From contig CBFHTK010000002.1 of assembly GCA_965658745.1 (NCBI GenBank), forward strand, positions 1 to 64,000: DNA of 64,000 bases. Direction: 5' to 3'. The DNA comes from JAHDFB01 sp965658745 (lineage in GTDB: Bacteria; Bacteroidota; Bacteroidia; Chitinophagales; Saprospiraceae). Below the pieces are notes generated by a model. The model was not told where the DNA came from. It worked only from the letters and a program-made list of their open reading frames with translations, and did no database searches. Numbering within the stretch: position 1 is the first letter of the stretch; every line of letters starts with the position of its first letter. Below, one piece after another: positions 44,177 through 52,502 of the stretch. The translations under genes and the position numbers were made by a program.

Positions 44177-44659
44177 ATCCTCTTTGTTTGTTTACTCAAA
44201 GTTAAACAAAATGTACAATATAGTTAAACAGTTTTTCTTTTGAGTTCTTAAAATTGTGTTAAATAGTACTTAACGATTCGCTAAAACTATTATATATTGT
44301 TGAATATCAGATATTTGTGATTTTAGATAAAATTCAAAAAATATTGAATAAAATGTTTAAACATTGAAATTTATCAGTAAAGCGCAGTAATTCAACTTAA
44401 GAGACTGAAAAAAATGAGTTTCACTTCTGATAGTGAATGATTAGTTAGTCAGAACTATTGTGAGCAAATTATAAAATGTAGCAGGAAGTCAGTCTTGTGT
44501 TATTTAAAGATAGCTGCCACGTACTGACGTATCAGCAGTTTTGATTTTTCCAGTCTAGTGGTACTTTAAGAAGTCTCTCATTAATGTTTAACGGATGAGG
44601 TCGAAGGGGAGTGATATAGGAAGAGAGTTGTTTTCTTTCATTTAAAGTATGCAGTAAAC
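44177..44659. other. Region upstream of sigma factor A
   Basis: No gene. It contains the motif array at 44201-44230, a GTTAAA at 44258, a perfect 14-bp palindrome AATGTTTAAACATT at 44352-44365, and AAAATTCAAAAA at 44329, which has a counterpart at the same offset before sigma factor B. Confidence 0.6.
44201..44230 (-). promoter_or_regulatory. GTTAAACAAAA motif pair before sigma factor A
   Basis: GTTAAACAAAATG at 44201-44213 and GTTAAACA at 44223-44230 on the plus strand, start-to-start distance 22 bp, two helical turns. In the direction of transcription the motif reads CATTTTGTTTAAC. Confidence 0.6.
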
Positions 44660-44697
44660 AAAAAAGAGACTTTCGCGAAAGCGAAAATCTCTTTTAC
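44660..44697 (-). terminator. Terminator of sigma factor B
   Basis: AAAAGAGACTTTCGC and GCGAAAATCTCTTTT pair around GAAA with a single mismatch; T runs exist on both sides, so it can work in both directions. It lies about 20 bp after the stop of the 44718 gene. Confidence 0.92.
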
Positions 44698-44717
44698 TCT
44701 AAAATTGTTAGTGATTA

Positions 44718-45254
44718 TTATGAAGCAAGTCTTACCTTGAACATATCTACATCACCATATTGAGCTTGTATTTTACTTTTGAGTGCTTTTCTTGCAAAGA
44801 AGATTCTACTTTTTACTGTTCCCAATGGTAGATCAAGCTCTTCAGCAATTTCTTGGTACTTATATCCAGCAAAATGCTTTAGGAAAGGAATCCGCAAACT
44901 ATCTTCCAAAGAGCTAATCATAGGCTCAAGCTCTTTCATGAGGATGTTTGTTTCAGCATCGTTTTGAATTTTCACTGCGCTGTTGATGAAATACATATTA
45001 TCAGTACTATCAATAATTGTATTTCTTTTAACTTTCTTTCTATAGTTATTGATAAAGATGTTCTTCATGATAGTGAAAGACCACGCTTTGAAATTTGTGC
45101 CTGGTCTGAACTTATCTTTATTGCTTAGTGCTCTGAGCGCTGTATCTTGATAAAGGTCAGAAGCATCTTCTGAATTCTTTGTCAGATTGTAAGCAAAAGA
45201 ATGCAAAATCGAAGTTATTTTGTTGAACTGGGTATTGAATTCTAATATTGACAT
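44718..45254 (-). CDS. ECF-type RNA polymerase sigma factor (tandem copy B)
   Basis: Tandem paralogue of the 43640 gene, same length (178 residues) and same domains, with 35 differences counted by eye. Differences cluster at residues 13-19, 83-97 and 104-124 (the linker and the start of region 4), while the -10 reading part is identical and the HTH (YQEIAEELDLPLGTVKSRI) nearly so. Three GTTAAACAAAA motifs lie 27, 49 and 91 bp before the start. Each copy has its own upstream region, and copy B has a terminator, so they are separate transcripts. A recent duplication with kept regulation is inferred. Confidence 0.93.
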   Translation of the reverse strand: MSILEFNTQFNKITSILHSFAYNLTKNSEDASDLYQDTALRALSNKDKFRPGTNFKAWSFTIMKNIFINNYRKKVKRNTIIDSTDNMYFINSAVKIQNDAETNILMKELEPMISSLEDSLRIPFLKHFAGYKYQEIAEELDLPLGTVKSRIFFARKALKSKIQAQYGDVDMFKVRLAS

Positions 45255-45280
45255 AGCTCTAAGTTATTTGTTTATGTAAA

Positions 45281-45356
45281 GTTAAACAAAATGAATCATA
45301 AAGTTAAACAAAATGACTCCCCGTTCATCAATATGGGCAAATAAGTTAAACAAAAC
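45281..45356 (-). promoter_or_regulatory. GTTAAACAAAA motif array before sigma factor B
   Basis: Three copies on the plus strand: 45281-45293 and 45303-45315 (both GTTAAACAAAATG) and 45345-45356 (GTTAAACAAAAC), with start-to-start distances of 22 and 42 bp. The proximal spacing equals that before sigma factor A. Confidence 0.65.
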
Positions 45357-45671
45357 AACGTATAATATGCGGTGAAGTGTCTATGTATACTGATTATTCA
45401 TAATTATTTGAAAATTCAAAAAAAATTAAAAGTTTTTTTTGTTTTGTATTTGGATTGTTGGTTTGCTAGCTATTTCTAGCCATATAGCTATTATCAAGTC
45501 CACTATTTCTTTATGAACTACCACATTGCTAGCCACAAAAGAAAATCCAATTTATTTGTGAAAGAGTAAATTTTGGGCGAAAGCCGAAGTCGCTTTTATT
45601 TTTTTAATAGCAAAAAGATTGGTCTACCTTATACTATTAGAAACTCATTAGAGAAGGTATGGAATATAAAC
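45357..45671. other. Gene-free region between sigma factor B and the amidohydrolase
   Basis: No gene seen. AAAATTCAAA at 45411 matches the same offset upstream of sigma factor A. Positions 45450-45470 are 21 bases identical to lptF 38800-38820. Several GCTAGC words follow, and a GGGC palindrome variant lies at 45575. Confidence 0.5.
45575..45586. repeat. GGGC palindrome variant
   Basis: TTTT then GGGCGAAAGCCG; on the other strand GGCTTTCGCCCAAAAT, 16 nt identical to the copy at 58510. Confidence 0.5.
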
Positions 45672-46841
45672 TTATGTAAGACGTCTAGCAGTGCAATTTT
45701 GAATATTTCCGATTTCGAAATGCTCTAATAGAACTAGACCTGGATTTTTTCCAACAGATATACTACCTAGAGAATCTTGTAATCCAAGCGCTTCTGCTCC
45801 ATTGATAGTAGCCCATTTCAGCAGTTCTGTAATTTCCAGATATGAGTTGAATCTATGAATGGTTTTCATTTCTTCCAATATGCTTAATTGCCAGTTACTT
45901 GTAAGACTATCTGTACCGATTGTCATTTTAGCATTTTGATTGACAAATGATTGGTAGTTTGGAAGTCTATTTTCAATGTACAAATTGGCATTTGGACAAG
46001 TACACCAATAAATATCTTTATTCCAGTTTTGAGCCGCGGCAATGTCCTGTTCAGTTGTCTGTGTATTGTGAACAAAAATATATCGATGCTTTGGATCCAT
46101 GTGTTTCATTGTATAATGAATACTCGATTCATAAGTAGCTTGAAAATTATCCAAAGGTAGGTTCAGATCTTCATAGAAAGCTAGGAAAGCTCCTTTGCCA
46201 AGGATAAATAGTTGATCTTCAGCCTCGGTTTCTTGGTTATGAATAGTAATAGTGGTCTTTGTGGTATTCGTCTTATTTATTTGCTGAAAGAGATCTTGAG
46301 TCACTGTATAGGGTGCATGTGGAACTGCTGAAGATCGAAGTTGTTCCGCTTGATATTTGTCGTAAACAAGTCGATATTGTTCGTATGCACGATCAGTTAA
46401 CTTAGGACTCAGTAAATCAAACATTTCTACAAAGCTGTGATAAATTATAGAACTCGATTTCTTCTTTTCAATAGTATCAGTCTTATTTGAGATGTCACCT
46501 ACTGCTTGAATACCATTATCCCACATATATTGATCTTGATCATGAATAGCCTTGAGAATTTCGTTTTCTTCAGATTCTCGAAGACTCATTACTCCTTTAA
46601 TGAAAGGAAGAAGTCCGGTACCCGTTGATACTTTATTCTCCATATGGGAGAGTTCAAGGTGGCAATGGGTGTTTACAAAGCCGGGCATAAGCAAACCATC
46701 CAATTTTTGATAAGAATTGGTGTTGTCCTTTAGTTCGTTAACTTGTCCTACAGCTAAGATTCTTCCGTCTGTATCAACTTCAACAAACGCATTGCTAATT
46801 ATTTGATTTCCATCAAAAAGGAAGTCGGCGAGAAAATACAT
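45672..46841 (-). CDS. Amidohydrolase, aminodeoxyfutalosine deaminase-like
   Basis: Metal-dependent hydrolase of the amidohydrolase superfamily, 389 residues. Metal and active-site segments: GFVNTHCHLELSH (HxH), VPHAPYTV, HNQETEAE, FVHNTQTT and TIGTDSLTSNWQLS (final Asp). This set, in particular HAPY and the GTDSLTSN form, resembles aminofutalosine deaminases of the alternative menaquinone pathway and related guanine or adenosine deaminases. No other futalosine gene is here, so the substrate is uncertain. It is followed upstream by DUF1015 with a 9-bp gap, so the two are probably cotranscribed (DUF1015 first). Confidence 0.8.
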   Translation of the reverse strand: MYFLADFLFDGNQIISNAFVEVDTDGRILAVGQVNELKDNTNSYQKLDGLLMPGFVNTHCHLELSHMENKVSTGTGLLPFIKGVMSLRESEENEILKAIHDQDQYMWDNGIQAVGDISNKTDTIEKKKSSSIIYHSFVEMFDLLSPKLTDRAYEQYRLVYDKYQAEQLRSSAVPHAPYTVTQDLFQQINKTNTTKTTITIHNQETEAEDQLFILGKGAFLAFYEDLNLPLDNFQATYESSIHYTMKHMDPKHRYIFVHNTQTTEQDIAAAQNWNKDIYWCTCPNANLYIENRLPNYQSFVNQNAKMTIGTDSLTSNWQLSILEEMKTIHRFNSYLEITELLKWATINGAEALGLQDSLGSISVGKNPGLVLLEHFEIGNIQNCTARRLT

Positions 46842-46850
46842 ATCGAGGAT

Positions 46851-47954
46851 TTATTCGAAAAATTGAGAAATTATAGCATTCTTGATTCTCGGTTCAAACC
46901 AAGTACTTTTTGGAGGTAGTGTTGACCCTTTATCCGCAATTTGTTTTAGTTCCTTTTCAGAAACTGGAAACAAAAGAAAAGCGACCGAGTAGTCATCTTT
47001 AAACATTCTTGATTTGATTCCTTCGATTCCCTCAACACCTCCAATGTAGCTGATCCGATTGTCTGTTCGAACGTTCTTGATTTTCATGATCTTGTCAAAA
47101 ACAAATTTATTTAATAACCTAGCATCTAAAATAACTTCATCGTTAGTGGTGGCAACTAAATACTTCTTCTTCCATTTAAGGCTATAGGCCTCTTCTCCCA
47201 TCATCATTGTAATCTCGTATTTTTCTTTCGGCTTACGGATATTCTTGATCGACTTAATATGGAATAGTTTCGAAAGTTTGGCCATTAGTTTTACCGAAGA
47301 TATTTCTTTCAAAATGGAAACAACACGGTTGTAATCATAGATTTGGAGATTTTTAAAGCTGAAATAGACACTCAGTATATTTCCAAATTGTGTCTGTGTG
47401 TTTTTTCTTGTTGCGTTAAGCAAGATTCCTGTCGATACTCGATGATGACCATCGGCTATATAAGCAACTGGCACATCTGCTTTGAAAATGTCATGTAGCT
47501 TTTGGATTGTGTTCTTATTCTTAACAATCCAAAGTTTATGTTCGCTTTCCTCTTCCTCAAAATTTATCGATATAAAGAGTTTGCCACTTTTTACCTCAGT
47601 ATAAATTGCTTCTAGTTTTTTACTGTGCTTATGAGCAAGCAGAACTGGTTTTATCATTGCATGTCGCTGCAATGCTAGATCAAGCATTTGTTGTTCTTTC
47701 TTTGCAATGGTATTTTCATGTTTGAGAATTTTGTGATCATAGATATCCTTAACGGATGTGCTAGCAATAATACCTGTGCATATTTGTCCGCGCTGCTTTA
47801 TTTCGTATATATAATAACCAGGCTCGCTGGTAAGCTTAAAGAAACTATTTTTCAAGTAGTGCGGAAATTCGAATTTCATGACAGCAAAAAACGAATCTGC
47901 AGATGGCACTAAGTCCATGTCTGGGAACAATGCCTTGAAGGGTTTGATTCTCAT
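46851..47954 (-). CDS. DUF1015 family protein
   Basis: A 367-residue cytoplasmic protein of a widespread family without an established function; homologues are sometimes labelled SerB-related from genome context. The conserved centre VAYIADGHHRVSTGILL is clear, as is GYYIYEIKQRGQICTGIIAS in the N-terminal half. No signal or membrane segment is seen. It leads a two-gene unit with the amidohydrolase. A hydrolase or transferase role is possible, but I would not assign one. Confidence 0.88.
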   Translation of the reverse strand: MRIKPFKALFPDMDLVPSADSFFAVMKFEFPHYLKNSFFKLTSEPGYYIYEIKQRGQICTGIIASTSVKDIYDHKILKHENTIAKKEQQMLDLALQRHAMIKPVLLAHKHSKKLEAIYTEVKSGKLFISINFEEEESEHKLWIVKNKNTIQKLHDIFKADVPVAYIADGHHRVSTGILLNATRKNTQTQFGNILSVYFSFKNLQIYDYNRVVSILKEISSVKLMAKLSKLFHIKSIKNIRKPKEKYEITMMMGEEAYSLKWKKKYLVATTNDEVILDARLLNKFVFDKIMKIKNVRTDNRISYIGGVEGIEGIKSRMFKDDYSVAFLLFPVSEKELKQIADKGSTLPPKSTWFEPRIKNAIISQFFE

Positions 47955-48056
47955 AGAAGTGATTAGAAATGCGAATTTATGCTATTATCCTTAATAAGAA
48001 TCGAATTTGGTATATATATATTACATATGAACTTGATCGTAATAGTGAAACGTTAG

Positions 48057-48692
48057 TTAGAAATTTGATGGATCCAAATTCTTGAAGTGCCCATTCAAAG
48101 CGGCTTTTAATTGAAGATCGTTCATTTTCTTTACTTCAGGAATAAACTTGATAAGATGATCGATTACAAATGATTGACGATCGCTTTCAGTTGTTATGGC
48201 AAGCAATTGTAATTCTTGTTCAATGCTTAATCCAATTTTGTGCACAACCTTCGAAATTTCAAATTTTTGTGGGCTTGGTACTTTAGCATTGTCGATGTTT
48301 AGAAGTTGGTAAAGTTCAGTAACTAATGTGTTAAGTGTTACAGACTTTTCGTAGCTCGGATTCATGATCCATTCGTGAAGACTGACCTTTGCTCCAGGGT
48401 ATGACTTCCCAGTTAATTTTTTCTGTAGTCTGTGAATTTTGAGAACTTGCGTACCTCGTATCGCAATGTCGTATTTGCCATCTGGGTATGTCCGTTCGAT
48501 GGAATCTATAATAACTTCAGTTCCTAAATGAAATGATTTGCCATTCATGAATGGAATAAGTGCAAAGCCTGAATTACTCAGACGGAAGTCTTCTACAAGT
48601 TCTCTGTATCGTGGCTCAAAGATATGCAAGTGTTGTATTTCTCCAGGAAAGCAGACCATACTCAAGGGAAATGCGCCAATGTAGTTCATCAT
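48057..48692 (-). CDS. LON substrate-binding-domain-only protein
   Basis: The 211 residues are the N-terminal domain of Lon proteases alone (IGAFPLSMVCFPGEIQHLHIFEPRYRELVED in two parts, then the beta-barrel and a helical part), with no ATPase or protease module. Such proteins are common in bacteria and of unknown function; protein binding is the usual guess. Full-length Lon is encoded at 18157. It is a separate unit 100 bp from DUF1015. Confidence 0.87.
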   Translation of the reverse strand: MMNYIGAFPLSMVCFPGEIQHLHIFEPRYRELVEDFRLSNSGFALIPFMNGKSFHLGTEVIIDSIERTYPDGKYDIAIRGTQVLKIHRLQKKLTGKSYPGAKVSLHEWIMNPSYEKSVTLNTLVTELYQLLNIDNAKVPSPQKFEISKVVHKIGLSIEQELQLLAITTESDRQSFVIDHLIKFIPEVKKMNDLQLKAALNGHFKNLDPSNF

Positions 48693-48961
48693 AGATGTTT
48701 TTTTACGTACATAATAACATTACTACAGAAAGAATGTTTGCGGAAGTTGTAGCAGCAAAGGAACATTTAGGGTTATTCTGCACTGATTTTTAATGTGATT
48801 TCAGCGAGTAGAAATGAGAAAATTTGTTTGACTTTTCTAGAGGGATTCTAGAAGTTCAAGGATCATAAAAGATTTAATGTTAATAAAATCAAAAAATGAA
48901 ATTTAGTAAAACAAAATATTTTATTTCGGCGTTTTAACTGTACACCAAACAAGAAAGTGAG
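48693..48961. other. Gene-free region before the small ORF
   Basis: AT-rich; the only structure noted is the inverted repeat TTCTAGA-N5-TCTAGAA at 48835-48853, which could be an operator. No clear TAnnTTTG box. Confidence 0.4.
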
Positions 48962-49147
48962 ATGAAGGAGAAAATTGCAATAATTGAAGAAAATAAGCAT
49001 GGTCTTATTATTCTCAATATTTCACGAAAAGTGAAACAATTCGTGACCGCTGAAAAATTCGTAAAGCGCGTGAATTGGGGAATATATGAGTTAGTAAATG
49101 CCTGTTTGTTGCCAAGAAATGAAAAAGTACTTCAACTAACAAGGTGA
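48962..49147 (+). CDS. Small basic protein of unknown function
   Basis: A 61-codon frame starting ATG (MKEKIAIIEENKHGLIIL) and ending in TGA, on the plus strand between two minus-strand genes. Codon use looks ordinary for the window. The best support is a plus-strand terminator 57 bp downstream, which has no other gene to serve. The product is basic, without signal peptide or obvious domain; a conserved-looking WGIYELVNACLL segment is present. It may instead be part of a small RNA transcript. Confidence 0.45.
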   Translation: MKEKIAIIEENKHGLIILNISRKVKQFVTAEKFVKRVNWGIYELVNACLLPRNEKVLQLTR

Positions 49148-49203
49148 TGAGCGTTGTCTAGCTATCACTAAAGAAATACAAACTGAGAATTGTAATTAGA
49201 GTC

Positions 49204-49232
49204 AAGCTCCTTGAAGTTCAAGGGGCTTTTTT
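49204..49232 (+). terminator. Terminator of the small ORF or RNA transcript
   Basis: AAGCTCCTTG (49204-49213) pairs with CAAGGGGCTT (49219-49228), followed by TTTT on the plus strand. There is no T run on the minus strand, so it does not serve tdk. Confidence 0.85.
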
Positions 49233-49827
49233 ATTTCATAGTTGAATGAAAATCTAGGATGTTACCCATTGCGTAGCATGTTCTACATCTTGGCTCATAT
49301 TTGTCTTTTTCTCCTAGAACAACTGTCTCTTTTTCTAAGCTTAATCTATATGAGTGTGTTGCTAGATTTCCACAATGTGGGCAAATTGCATGAACTTTAG
49401 TTATGTATTCAGCAACACTTAATAGATGTGGCATAGGCCCAAAAGGTTGTCCTCTAAAGTCCATATCGAGACCAGCAATTACCACCCTTGTCCCACGCAA
49501 CGCCAATTGCTGACAAACTGAGGGCAAATCCATGTCAAAAAACTGTGCTTCGTCCACTGCCACTACTTGGACTTCAGCAATGTGTTGGATAATCTCAGCA
49601 CTTGACGAAACGGGAATGCTTTCGATCACATTTTCGTCATGTGAAACCACCATTTTTTCATCGTAGCGCACATCTTTTTTTGGTTTGAAGATGATCACCT
49701 TTTGATTTGCAAACTGCGCACGCTTGACCCTTCTGATCAATTCTTCTGTCTTACCAGAAAACATGGATCCACAGATTACTTCAATCCAACCGCTACGTTG
49801 ACCTCTAAATGTTGGTTCCAGGAACAT
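49231..49827 (-). CDS. tdk: Thymidine kinase
   Basis: Type II thymidine kinase for deoxythymidine salvage, 198 residues. The P-loop is CGSMFSGKTEELIRR, followed by VAVDEAQFFDMD (Walker B-like with the catalytic Glu), AGLDMDFRGQPFGPM, and the zinc-binding lasso domain with CPHCGNLA and CRTCY. It has its own promoter region shared with the divergent gene at 50148. Confidence 0.96.
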   Translation of the reverse strand: MFLEPTFRGQRSGWIEVICGSMFSGKTEELIRRVKRAQFANQKVIIFKPKKDVRYDEKMVVSHDENVIESIPVSSSAEIIQHIAEVQVVAVDEAQFFDMDLPSVCQQLALRGTRVVIAGLDMDFRGQPFGPMPHLLSVAEYITKVHAICPHCGNLATHSYRLSLEKETVVLGEKDKYEPRCRTCYAMGNILDFHSTMK

Positions 49828-50147
49828 AAACTATGCAATTTTTGAAATTTTTGATCCAAAAAACAGAAGCAAATATTTGGCTAAAATCTTATACTTGTGA
49901 TATTAGGATTGCCTCTAATTTTTGAGATTCCAAAACTAAGGAATATTTACGCATTCGGTCATATTTTATAAAGTTTTGAACTATCTATTGAGATCTTTTT
50001 GCTATTGGTAATAGGACTCAAGAAATCATAGAGAACGTTGATTTACGATAAGCTTTCAAATAAAATGAAGTTTCTCACAAAATTCACTCTGTTTAAGTAT
50101 GTTTTGGTATGCTTCTTGCGTTAGCATAAGGATAAAATACAACTATA
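49828..50147. other. Intergenic region between divergent genes
   Basis: About 320 AT-rich bases that must hold promoters for tdk and the 50148 gene. I see no clear paired boxes, RNA or repeat. Confidence 0.4.
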
Positions 50148-50930
50148 ATGGATTACGGAAAAGCAAAAGTCATTTTAAAGAAATTAAGTACACTAATGGA
50201 TTCTTTTGAATCATTAGGCGAACCTATTTCGGAAATCGAAAGTGAAATGCTTCATAAATATGTTGATAAACTTAGCCAGTTGATTCCCTCAGAGGGAGAA
50301 TTTGAAGACCCTGTAGAAAAGCATAAGGAAAAACCAGTTAAGCCAAAACTTAATGCTCAGGTTTCAGTAGAAGAAAAGCAAGAGGTACAAGAGCCAAGTC
50401 CACCAGAAGAAGCTAAGCCTAAAACGAAGATAACTCAGAAAGAGAGTTCGAAACAGAGTGTCGAGACAGAAGAGCTTAGTACGGATGTAAAAGAAGAAAA
50501 GGCTAAAGTGGAAGAGAAATTGGAGCCCGTCAAGGAGGCACAACCAAAAAAAGAAGTTGCTCCAGAAAAGGTCAAAAAGAAAAGGGTTTTGGTTGCGACT
50601 GAAGAAGACGATGACTCAGAAGGAGATACTTCCGATTTATGGTCACCAGTTGAAATCAAGGAACTTAGTCATAAATTGAGTTTTTCACCCATCAAGAATA
50701 TCTTTAAGGCTATTAGTATTAATGAGCGAATCCTTTTGCAAAACGAACTGTTTGACGGCGACTCAAAGGATTTTAAAGAGACCTTAGATCATCTTGAAAG
50801 CTTTAAGAATTTCAAAGATGCTGCTAACTACCTAAAAAGTGGTGTAGCTAAAGAACATAAGTGGGAGGATAGCAAGAAAATCAAGAAAGCAAATAATTTC
50901 ATGAAGATTGTACAACGAAGGTTCTTATAA
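50148..50930 (+). CDS. Charged protein with a conserved Bacteroidota C-terminal domain
   Basis: A 260-residue soluble protein of unknown function. A short N-terminal helical region (1-50) is followed by a long Lys/Glu/Pro-rich, probably disordered stretch (about 50-165) and a folded C-terminal domain (about 175-260) with INERILLQNELFDGDSKDF and ANNFMKIVQRRFL. I recall similar C-terminal domains (NDRFLFINELFDGD type) in many uncharacterised Bacteroidota proteins. It precedes a rhomboid protease by 15 bp, so the two are an operon; whether it is a substrate or partner of the protease is unknown. Confidence 0.75.
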   Translation: MDYGKAKVILKKLSTLMDSFESLGEPISEIESEMLHKYVDKLSQLIPSEGEFEDPVEKHKEKPVKPKLNAQVSVEEKQEVQEPSPPEEAKPKTKITQKESSKQSVETEELSTDVKEEKAKVEEKLEPVKEAQPKKEVAPEKVKKKRVLVATEEDDDSEGDTSDLWSPVEIKELSHKLSFSPIKNIFKAISINERILLQNELFDGDSKDFKETLDHLESFKNFKDAANYLKSGVAKEHKWEDSKKIKKANNFMKIVQRRFL

Positions 50931-50945
50931 TTCGTTAAATGTATT

Positions 50946-51659
50946 ATGAAATATAATTCAACAACTAGATCTATACTTAAAGCATTCAAAGTGCCTTTGC
51001 TCATAGTATTATCATTGTGGATTATACATGCCTTTGTAACAATTTTCGATGTTAATGTTGCAATGTATGCCTTGGCTCCGAGGAGCTCCTATGGATTATG
51101 GGGCATTTTGACTTCACCATTGCTTCATAGTGACTGGGGACATTTGTTTAACAACTCATTTCCCATATTAGTTACTGCTTCAATGATGTATTTTTTCTAT
51201 AGAAAGTCTGCTGTACCAGCGATCATAATAATATATCTTCTGACTGGATTAGCCGTTTGGGTTTTTGGACACAGCGGTTTTCATATTGGAGCAAGTGGGG
51301 TAGCCTACGGCATGGTCTCCTTTATTTTTTGGTCTGGAATATTTCGTAGGAACATCGAATCCATCATACTAGCTTTAATAGTTGTAATGCTTTATAGCGG
51401 AATGATAGCTGGAGTTTTTCCAGATGAACCAGGTATCAGTTGGGAATCGCATTTATTTGGAGCAATTATGGGACTATTGACAGCAATTATGTTCAGTGGA
51501 GTTGATGTGCCAGAGAAAAAGTCACCTGATTACGGACCTGAGAAAGATCAGTCATTTTTCGCTCCAGACATCTTTGAAAAAACTAAACTTCAACGTAAAC
51601 AAGAGCAAATCGAAGCAATGCGAAGAAGGCAACTTGAGGGAGATCAGTTTGAGAATTAA
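50946..51659 (+). CDS. Rhomboid family intramembrane serine protease
   Basis: Six-helix membrane protease of 237 residues. The active-site elements are present: Asn in HLFNNSFPIL on helix 2, the nucleophile in HIGASGVAYGMVSF (GxSG) and the His in WESHLFGAIMGLL. The tail after residue 180 is polar and cytoplasmic (ALPRSS-type loop near residue 40 and KLQRKQEQIEAMRRRQ near the end). The substrate is unknown. It is cotranscribed with the charged protein at 50148 and converges with murQ with 10 bp between the stops. Confidence 0.92.
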   Translation: MKYNSTTRSILKAFKVPLLIVLSLWIIHAFVTIFDVNVAMYALAPRSSYGLWGILTSPLLHSDWGHLFNNSFPILVTASMMYFFYRKSAVPAIIIIYLLTGLAVWVFGHSGFHIGASGVAYGMVSFIFWSGIFRRNIESIILALIVVMLYSGMIAGVFPDEPGISWESHLFGAIMGLLTAIMFSGVDVPEKKSPDYGPEKDQSFFAPDIFEKTKLQRKQEQIEAMRRRQLEGDQFEN

Positions 51660-51669
51660 TAATTGGACT

Positions 51670-52494
51670 CTATTTTGTGCCTTTGAGTTTACGATATTCT
51701 TCTACAGCGGTTCTTACGTGACCGAATTCTTCTAGTAGTTCTGCTGCATGATCGAAACTGCAGTTAGTTTCAGAAATAATCATTTGAATTCCCCTTGCAA
51801 TTAGTTTATCGTTACTAAGTTGCATATCTACCATTTTATTACCTTTTACTCGACCGATCAATATCATGACTGAGGTTGTGATCATATTAAGAATCATTTT
51901 CTGTGCTGTTCCAGATTTCATTCGAGTTGATCCTGTAACGTATTCTGGACCTACTTCTGCAAGGATAGGGTAGTCGGCGTAATTAAAAATAGGTGCACCT
52001 GGGTTACAAGCTATTGCTCCTGTCTTTATTCCTTGTGCTTGACAATCTCGTAAACCCCCTATAACATAGGGTGTAGTTCCACTTGCCGCTATTCCAACAA
52101 CAATATCATTCTTATTAATATAATAGTTTTGAAGGTCAAGGATGGCTTGGTTTGTGTCATCTTCAGCATTTTCAACAGCTTTTCTGATTGCTGTATCTCC
52201 ACCTGCTATAATACCGATTACTACATTGTGGTCAACTCCAAATGTTGGTGGACATTCGCTTGCATCTAGAATTCCAAGTCGACCACTGGTACCTGCTCCA
52301 ATATATAACAATCGTCCTCCTTGTGATATTTGCTCAGCGAGTTGATCAACCAAATCCTTGATAGCGGGAATAGCTAATTTCACTGCTGATGCAACTTTCT
52401 GGTCTTCCGCGTTGATTTCTTCTAGTAATTCAAGACTAGATTTTAGCTCAAGATCATTGTAATTCGATGACTGTTCTGTTGTTTTGTGAATCAT
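51670..52494 (-). CDS. murQ: N-acetylmuramic acid 6-phosphate etherase
   Basis: Cleaves the lactyl ether of MurNAc-6-phosphate to GlcNAc-6-phosphate and lactate during peptidoglycan sugar recycling. SIS-fold protein of 274 residues with YIGAGTSGRLGILDASECPP (sugar site and catalytic Glu), IAGGDTAIRKAVENAEDD and GIAASGTTPYVIGGL. It is 8 bp downstream of the sodium symporter gene, so one operon takes up and breaks down a cell-wall sugar. Neither MurNAc kinase nor anhydro-MurNAc kinase is in the window, so how the substrate is phosphorylated is not shown. Confidence 0.96.
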   Translation of the reverse strand: MIHKTTEQSSNYNDLELKSSLELLEEINAEDQKVASAVKLAIPAIKDLVDQLAEQISQGGRLLYIGAGTSGRLGILDASECPPTFGVDHNVVIGIIAGGDTAIRKAVENAEDDTNQAILDLQNYYINKNDIVVGIAASGTTPYVIGGLRDCQAQGIKTGAIACNPGAPIFNYADYPILAEVGPEYVTGSTRMKSGTAQKMILNMITTSVMILIGRVKGNKMVDMQLSNDKLIARGIQMIISETNCSFDHAAELLEEFGHVRTAVEEYRKLKGTK

Positions 52495-52502
52495 GCAGTT
52501 TG

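Noticed and set aside
43640..45254. Sigma factor pair as part of a mobile element
   Set aside because: No transposase, terminal repeats or unusual base composition are seen; a local tandem duplication explains it.
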